This document shows positions 6,359-10,510 of a stretch of 10,510 nucleotides of DNA, piece after piece. Positions within the stretch are counted from its first letter, which is position 1. Every line of letters starts with the position of its first letter. Under the pieces are notes generated by a model that did no database searches, was not told the DNA's origin, and was given only the letters and a program-made list of their open reading frames with translations. The stretch is from Elusimicrobia bacterium RIFCSPLOWO2_01_FULL_59_12. GTDB taxonomy: Bacteria > Elusimicrobiota > Elusimicrobia > 2-01-FULL-59-12. The position numbers and the translations under genes were made by a program. The stretch spans positions 42,802-53,311 of the forward strand of contig MGUR01000052.1 in assembly GCA_001800075.1 (NCBI GenBank). The letters are read 5' to 3'.

Positions 6359-6925
6359 ATGAGAATCATTGGCGGCAGCGCGAAACGCCGATCCTTGAAA
6401 AGTCCAGCGGTCTCGATCGGCATCCGACCGATGCTGGGGCGCATCAAGAAATCCCTGTTCGACATCCTGCGGCTCCGGCTCCCGGATTGCCAATTTCTCG
6501 ATCTGTATGCCGGCTCGGGGTCCGTGGGCATCGAAGCGTTGTCCCGGGGCGCGGCGTACGCCACCTTTGTCGATCTGGATCCGCGCAGCCTGAGTGTTGT
6601 ACGCCAGAATCTTTCAAGGCTCCAGCTCTATGATCGAGCGCGGGTTGTGCGGGCGGACGCGACCAAACAGCTGGCGCATCTGGGAGGGCCATTCGATCTC
6701 ATTTTTATGGGCCCGCCCTATCACGACGCCCAATGGAACGCGCTGTCCCTGACCGGGCCGACGCTGGACGCCATCGCGCGCGCGCAGATTTTAAAAGCCG
6801 GCGGGTGGGTCATCGGCCAGCACCACGCCAAAGAACCGCCGGTGCGGGACCCGCGCTGGCGGATGGTCCGCCAGGAACGCTACGGCGACTCGCGGCTGTC
6901 GTTTTTTGAATATGCTGGATCCTAA
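6359..6925 (+). CDS. rsmD: RsmD-like 16S rRNA guanine-N2 methyltransferase with altered catalytic motif
   Basis: 188 residues, the normal length for RsmD, which methylates G966 of 16S rRNA (E. coli numbering) in the 30S subunit. It has the family N-terminus MRIIGGSAKRR, a variant of the RPTxDRVKEALFNIL block (RPMLGRIKKSLFDIL, 23-37) and the AdoMet-binding loop FLDLYAGSGSVGIEALSRGA (46-65). The VDLD acidic end of strand 2 (71-74) and RADATK (98-103) are also present. The catalytic motif IV, normally DPPY or NPPY, reads GPPY (118-121, codon GGC in place of GAC/AAC), and the RPTxDR block has lost its aspartate as well. The fold call is firm. Catalytic competence is in question. Its end overlaps argB by 14 nt. 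Confidence 0.87.
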   Translation: MRIIGGSAKRRSLKSPAVSIGIRPMLGRIKKSLFDILRLRLPDCQFLDLYAGSGSVGIEALSRGAAYATFVDLDPRSLSVVRQNLSRLQLYDRARVVRADATKQLAHLGGPFDLIFMGPPYHDAQWNALSLTGPTLDAIARAQILKAGGWVIGQHHAKEPPVRDPRWRMVRQERYGDSRLSFFEYAGS

Positions 6926-7688
6926 CGTCATCGTCATCAAATACGGCGGCAGTCTTCTGGAAGATCCTGCGCACCGGAGGGATTTCTTAAAGGACATTGC
7001 CGCTCTCTCCAAGAAAGTGAAAGTCGTGCTCGTGCATGGCGGGGGGAAGGAAATCACCCGTGCCCTCGATCAAAAGGGAATCCAGGCGCGGTTCGTGGAT
7101 GGCTTGCGGGTGACTGACGAGGCAACGATGGATGTCGTTGAAGACGTTTTAGCGAGGCTCAATAGGGAAATTGTCAGGGAGTTGGAGGGTTTCGGAGTTC
7201 GGGCAGAGGGCTATTCCGGCAAGAGCGACCGTGTGCTAAGCGCGCGACCTATTCCAGATCTCGGACGCGTAGGTAAACCGGAACATGTGGACCTTCCTGT
7301 TTTTGGAAGGCTATTGGCGCGGCCGCCGCTGCCCGTGTTTTATTCCGTGGCCGTGGACTCGGTGGGCCGGTCACTCAACATCAATGCGGATGATTTTGCG
7401 CTCGCTCTGGCGCTGGCTTGCCGGGCGCAACGGCTTGTCTTTTTAACGGATTCGGGTGGGGTTCTCGATTCAGCTGGAAAGCAGATCCCGACGATCGACC
7501 GGCCTTTGTCAGAGAACCTGATTGGGTCCGGGGTCATTACCGGGGGGATGCTTGTGAAAGCGCGCGCTTCCCTGGACGCGGTGGAGAAGGGCGTTGGCTC
7601 GGTGGACATCACCAAGAATATTAAGTATTTGTTGACGTCGGACGAGACGGCAAGCGCCGTCACGCGTTTTACGGGACAGGCCGCCTGA
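6912..7688 (+). CDS. argB: Acetylglutamate kinase
   Basis: 258 residues. This is the amino-acid-kinase-family enzyme that phosphorylates N-acetylglutamate, the second step of arginine synthesis. Motifs: KYGGS (10-14), VLVHGGGKEIT (39-49), DGLRVTDEATMDVVE (63-77), NINADDFALALA (157-168), FLTDSGGVLD (177-186) and SGVITGGMLVK (206-216). ATG 6912 is chosen. An in-frame TTG at 6906 would only add two residues. No N-terminal helix of the kind found in arginine-inhibited hexameric enzymes is evident before the first strand (residues 5-10), so feedback inhibition is uncertain. It overlaps rsmD by 14 nt and is followed by argD after a single base, so translational coupling is likely. Confidence 0.95.
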   Translation: MLDPNVIVIKYGGSLLEDPAHRRDFLKDIAALSKKVKVVLVHGGGKEITRALDQKGIQARFVDGLRVTDEATMDVVEDVLARLNREIVRELEGFGVRAEGYSGKSDRVLSARPIPDLGRVGKPEHVDLPVFGRLLARPPLPVFYSVAVDSVGRSLNINADDFALALALACRAQRLVFLTDSGGVLDSAGKQIPTIDRPLSENLIGSGVITGGMLVKARASLDAVEKGVGSVDITKNIKYLLTSDETASAVTRFTGQAA

Positions 7689-7689
7689 C

Positions 7690-8856
7690 ATGGACATCAA
7701 AAAACTGACGGATCAGCACATCTTCAACACCTACAAGCGCTACCCCCTGGCGATCCAGCGCGCCAAAGGCAGCTGGGTGTGGGATGATCACGGGAAGAAG
7801 TATCTCGATTTCTTCTCCGGGCTGGCCGTTTCCGGCGTGGGGCATGCGATGCCCTCCGTCGTCGCGGCGATCCGGGCGCAGGCGGGCAAGCTCCTGCATG
7901 CGTCCAACCTGTATTACACCGAGCCTGCCGCGCGCCTGGCGGAACAACTCTGCAAACGGTCCTTCGCGGATAAGGTGTTTTTCTCCAATTCCGGTTCCGA
8001 AGCGAACGAATGCGCGATCAAACTCGCGCGGCGCCATGGCTGGAAACAGGGCGGCCGCCACGAGATCATCGTCTTTGAAAATTCGTTCCACGGCCGGACC
8101 CTGGGCGCGCTGGCCGCAACCGCCCAGCCCAAGTTTCACGAAGGTTTCGGCCCTCTGCCGGAAGGCTTTGTCGTGGCCAAACTGAACGATCTGCGCTCCG
8201 TGGAACGCCTGATCAACGCCAAAACCACCGCGATCCTGATCGAACCGATCCAGGGAGAGGGAGGCATCTATGCGGCGCGAAAGGAATTTCTCGGAGGGCT
8301 TAAAAACTTCGCCAGGCAATCCGACTTGCTGCTGATGTTTGATGAAGTCCAGTGCGGCCTTGGCCGGATGGGCCATCTCTTCGCTTACCATTATTACGGC
8401 ATTGAGCCGGATGTTCTGACCCTGGCCAAGGGCCTTGGCGGCGGGATGCCGATCGCTGCGACGCTGGCGACCGCTAAGCACGCGGACCTTTTAGGTCCGG
8501 GCGACCATGGCACCACCTTTGGCGGCAACCCGGTCTGCGCCGCGGCGGCATTGGCCGTTTTAAAGCTCCTCACTCCGCGACTGATCAAAAATGTTCAGGC
8601 CCAAGGGGATCTGCTGTTGGAAGCGCTTCGCAATCTGGTCGCGAACCATGAATCGGTCAAAGAAGTCCGGGGGGTGGGCTTTATGATCGGGATCGAGCTG
8701 ACCGTGCCCGGCGCCCCTTTTGTTCAAGCCGCCCGGGAACAGGGACTTCTTATTAACTGCACGCAGGGTAATGTCCTCCGCTTCCTTCCGCCCTTGGCGA
8801 TGTCAAATTCCGAATTACAGTTTGCCCTCCGGGTCCTCAAATGCATTCTCCAATAA
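7690..8856 (+). CDS. argD: Acetylornithine aminotransferase
   Basis: 388 residues, the typical length for ArgD. It is a cytoplasmic PLP enzyme that converts N-acetylglutamate semialdehyde and glutamate to N-acetylornithine and 2-oxoglutarate. It can also act as the succinyldiaminopimelate aminotransferase of lysine synthesis. Visible class III aminotransferase features: FFSGLAVSGVGH (41-52), FFSNSGSEANECAIKLAR (97-114), FENSFHGRT (129-137), IEPIQGEGG (184-192) and MFDEVQCGLGR (216-226, D218 for the pyridine nitrogen). The PLP lysine is K247 in LAKGLGGGMP, and GTTFGGNPV lies at 274-282. Other omega-aminotransferases share this frame, but the position between argB and argG supports ArgD. There is no argF between argD and argG. 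Confidence 0.94.
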   Translation: MDIKKLTDQHIFNTYKRYPLAIQRAKGSWVWDDHGKKYLDFFSGLAVSGVGHAMPSVVAAIRAQAGKLLHASNLYYTEPAARLAEQLCKRSFADKVFFSNSGSEANECAIKLARRHGWKQGGRHEIIVFENSFHGRTLGALAATAQPKFHEGFGPLPEGFVVAKLNDLRSVERLINAKTTAILIEPIQGEGGIYAARKEFLGGLKNFARQSDLLLMFDEVQCGLGRMGHLFAYHYYGIEPDVLTLAKGLGGGMPIAATLATAKHADLLGPGDHGTTFGGNPVCAAAALAVLKLLTPRLIKNVQAQGDLLLEALRNLVANHESVKEVRGVGFMIGIELTVPGAPFVQAAREQGLLINCTQGNVLRFLPPLAMSNSELQFALRVLKCILQ

Positions 8857-8862
8857 GCAGGT

Positions 8863-8892
8863 TTGACTCTATAAATCAGAAAGATTTATAAT
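8863..8892 (+). promoter_or_regulatory. Sigma70-type promoter of argG
   Basis: TTGACT (8863-8868) and a perfect TATAAT (8887-8892) are separated by 18 bp. TTATAA at 17 bp spacing is an overlapping alternative. Transcription would begin near 8899, giving a leader of about 72 nt before the GTG start at 8971. It separates argGH from the upstream argBD cluster. No clear ARG-box-like palindrome was seen around it. Confidence 0.75.
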
Positions 8893-8910
8893 CCCGCCTT
8901 CGTCGTAAAC

Positions 8911-8955
8911 CACCCGCCACACAGCTGGCGGGTGAGCGCCGTTTGTGTGGCGCTC
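8911..8955 (+). promoter_or_regulatory. Structured argG leader: two back-to-back hairpins
   Basis: Hairpin 1 pairs CACCCGCCA (8911-8919) with TGGCGGGTG (8926-8934) across a 6-nt loop. Hairpin 2 pairs GAGCGCC (8934-8940) with GGCGCTC (8949-8955) across an 8-nt loop. They share or abut at G8934, so they could stack coaxially. Neither is followed by a T-tract, so neither is a terminator. Hairpin 2 ends 5 nt before the AAGGA Shine-Dalgarno at 8961. GGCG of hairpin 1 can alternatively pair with CGCC of hairpin 2, which would allow two states. It may be a stability element or a translational control element. Confidence 0.5.
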
Positions 8956-8970
8956 AATTCAAGGATTCCC

Positions 8971-10176
8971 GTGACCATCAAAAAAGTCGTTGTGGCCTAT
9001 TCCGGAGGGCTCGACACCTCCGTTATTTTGCGGTGGGTGAAGGAACGATACCACTGCGAGGTGATCGCTTGCGCCGTCGATGTTGGCCAGGCTTCAGAAA
9101 CCAGGGGCCTCAAGGAAAAAGCCCTCAAAACCGGGGCTTCCAAGGCCTATCTGATCGACGCCCGGAAGGAATTTGTTACCGACTACATTTGGCCTGCCCT
9201 GCAGGCCCAGGCTATTTACGAGGGAAGGTACCTTCTGGGCACCTCCCTGGCCCGCCCGATCATCGCCAAAAAAGTCGTAGAAATCGCCAAAAAGGAGGGG
9301 GCCGACGCCGTTTGCCACGGCGCCACCGGCAAAGGGAACGATCAGGTCCGCTTTGAACTGACGTTTAAAGCCCTAATGCCGCACGTGAAGGTCATCGCGC
9401 CTTGGCGGGAATGGGAGCTGAGGTCCCGGGAGGATGAGATCGATTACGCCGTTCAGCATGACATCCCGGTGCCTGTCACCAAGACCAAACCCTATTCCTC
9501 GGACCGGAACCTCTGGCACATGAGTTTTGAAGGGGGGGTCTTGGAGGATCCCGACGCCCCCCCCAACGCGGATATGTTTGTTTTGACCCGGAACCCGGAA
9601 AAGGCGCCCAACAAACCGGAAATCGTCCGGATTGATTTTGAAAAAGGGGTGCCGGTACAAGTCAACGGCAAACGGCTGGATCCTGTCAGGCTGGTGGAGA
9701 CCTTGAACACGATCGGCGGACGGCACGGTGTCGGCCGGGTGGACATGGTGGAAAACCGGCTGGTGGGGATGAAATCCCGGGGTGTTTATGAGTGTCCGGG
9801 AGCGACCCTGCTGTATGCCGCGCACAGGGAACTGGAATCGCTGGCATTGGATCGGGACACTTTCCACGCCAAGCTGCTGATCGCGCCCAAAATGGGGGAA
9901 CTGATTTACAACGGGCTCTGGTTCACGCCGCTACGGGAAGCCCTGTCCGCTTTTGTGGACAAAACCCAGCAATCCGTCACGGGGTCGGTGCGCTTGAAAC
10001 TTTTCAAAGGGCATGTTTCGATCGACGGCCGCAAATCGCCCCATTCGTTATACTGGGAGGAACTGGCTACGTTCGGAGCCGACACTATTTACAACCAGCG
10101 CGATGCGGAAGGCTTTATCAACTTGTACGGGCTTCCGATCAAAGTGCAGGCTTTGCTACAGGCTCGGAAGCCCTAA
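8971..10176 (+). CDS. argG: Argininosuccinate synthase
   Basis: 401 residues, the usual size for the roughly 400-residue ArgG type. It joins citrulline and aspartate at the cost of ATP to form argininosuccinate. Motifs: N-terminal [14 protein letters not shown] with PP-loop SGGLDTS (11-17), [13 protein letters not shown] (84-96), [15 protein letters not shown] (115-129), [17 protein letters not shown] (173-189) and [13 protein letters not shown] (269-281). The start is GTG 8971, because AAGGA (8961-8965) sits five bases upstream and the residues begin directly at the first strand. A GTG at 8932 in the same frame lies within the first leader hairpin and would add 13 atypical residues. It is followed by an octamer-repeat hairpin and then argH. 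Confidence 0.96.
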   Translation: MTIKKVVVAYSGGLDTSVILRWVKERYHCEVIACAVDVGQASETRGLKEKALKTGASKAYLIDARKEFVTDYIWPALQAQAIYEGRYLLGTSLARPIIAKKVVEIAKKEGADAVCHGATGKGNDQVRFELTFKALMPHVKVIAPWREWELRSREDEIDYAVQHDIPVPVTKTKPYSSDRNLWHMSFEGGVLEDPDAPPNADMFVLTRNPEKAPNKPEIVRIDFEKGVPVQVNGKRLDPVRLVETLNTIGGRHGVGRVDMVENRLVGMKSRGVYECPGATLLYAAHRELESLALDRDTFHAKLLIAPKMGELIYNGLWFTPLREALSAFVDKTQQSVTGSVRLKLFKGHVSIDGRKSPHSLYWEELATFGADTIYNQRDAEGFINLYGLPIKVQALLQARKP

Positions 10177-10180
10177 CGGC

Positions 10181-10227
10181 GTGCTACCGTGCTACTGTGT
10201 TACTGTAGCACCCTAGCACTGTAGCAC
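10181..10227 (+). repeat. Octamer tandem/inverted repeat hairpin between argG and argH
   Basis: Six units at exact 8-nt period: three forward (GTGCTAC, GTGCTAC, GTGTTAC) followed by three in reverse orientation (GTAGCAC, TAGCAC, GTAGCAC). The two halves are complementary, so the segment folds into one long imperfect hairpin of about 20 pairs with a minimal CTG loop. It begins 4 nt after the argG stop and ends directly before the argH Shine-Dalgarno AGGAA (10228-10232). There is no T-tract, so it is unlikely to be an intrinsic terminator. It resembles intergenic REP- or MITE-like repeats or an mRNA stabiliser. Confidence 0.75.
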
Positions 10228-10236
10228 AGGAAATTT

Positions 10237-10510
10237 ATGGATCCCCAAGCGTTTATCGCCTCGCTGGCGTTTGATATCCGGCTGGCGCCCTATGACATCC
10301 AGGGGAGCATCGCGCACGCGCGGATGCTGTCCAAGTGCCGCATCATTCCATCCCGGGATGCCCAACGCATCATCCGGGGGCTGGAAGCGATCGCGCGGGA
10401 CATCGCGCGCGGCAAGCGGCTTCCCCCGGAAGAAGACATTCATTACGCCATCGAGCGCGACTTGATCCGGCGTATTGGGCCGGTGGGCGGCAAGCTGCAT
10501 ACGGCGCGCA
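10237..10510 (+). CDS. argH: Argininosuccinate lyase, 3' truncated by the window edge
   Basis: 91 residues are visible. The fumarase/aspartase-superfamily enzyme splits argininosuccinate into arginine and fumarate, the last step of the pathway. Recognisable blocks: FDIRLAPYDIQGSIAHARML (12-31), GLEAIARDIARG (48-59), PEEDIHYAIERDLIRRIG (64-81) and GGKLHTAR (84-91), the last being the start of the GGKLHTGRSRND-type substrate-binding segment. The ATG is preceded by AGGAA at good spacing, and an in-frame TAG at 10222-10224 excludes a longer start. The N-terminus is therefore short: the LWGGRF stretch and the following helix seen at the start of most ArgH proteins are missing. Confidence 0.9.
   Translation, partial: MDPQAFIASLAFDIRLAPYDIQGSIAHARMLSKCRIIPSRDAQRIIRGLEAIARDIARGKRLPPEEDIHYAIERDLIRRIGPVGGKLHTAR

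Noticed and set aside
7669..8481. 270-codon open frame on the minus strand
   Set aside because: Antisense shadow of argD caused by GC-rich codon use.
8932..8970. Longer argG start at GTG 8932
   Set aside because: It lies in the first leader hairpin, lacks a Shine-Dalgarno and adds 13 residues not seen in the family. GTG 8971 has AAGGA at ideal spacing.
10181..10227. CRISPR array
   Set aside because: The units are 8 nt with no spacers, in mirrored orientation, and no cas genes are near.

Overview
This 10.5 kb window looks like ordinary chromosome from a fairly GC-rich bacterium. All genes are on the + strand and packed tightly, with many 1-14 nt gaps or overlaps. The aldolase-SDR fusion, the small arg genes, the tRNA without encoded CCA and the unrecognised secreted or membrane protein would suit an uncultured lineage such as an Omnitrophota-like group. 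That placement is an impression from style, not a demonstrated assignment.

Layout. Positions 3-158 hold the tail of a gene ending in a glycogen-binding (AMPK/CBM48-like) fold. Positions 173-2357 are a complete cbiM-cbiQ-cbiO set, joined by ATGA overlaps, encoding an energy-coupling-factor Co/Ni importer. A strong sigma70-type promoter (2401-2429) then drives a 530-residue membrane-anchored protein of unknown function with a weak GNAT-like core. Its base composition looks more AT-rich than its neighbours. Positions 4041-4330 are an RNA locus: an extra copy of the 5' half of a tRNA followed by two strong hairpins, a full tRNA-Ala(GGC), and an intrinsic terminator. The tRNA leader and trailer pair for about 11 bp beyond the acceptor stem.

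From 4330 a compact cluster runs: a bifunctional class II aldolase/short-chain dehydrogenase (rhamnulose-phosphate aldolase/lactaldehyde dehydrogenase type), rsmD, argB and argD. A second strong promoter at 8863-8892 precedes a short leader with two back-to-back hairpins and then argG. An octamer-repeat hairpin separates argG from the start of argH, which runs off the window.

How they fit together: ArgB, ArgD, ArgG and ArgH cover four steps of arginine synthesis from N-acetylglutamate to arginine. argF, argC and argJ are not in the window. The cbi set supplies cobalt or nickel.

No mobile element, CRISPR array or defence system was seen. The most unusual material is non-coding: the tRNA locus, the argG leader and the argG-argH repeat. 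There is also a substituted catalytic motif in RsmD.
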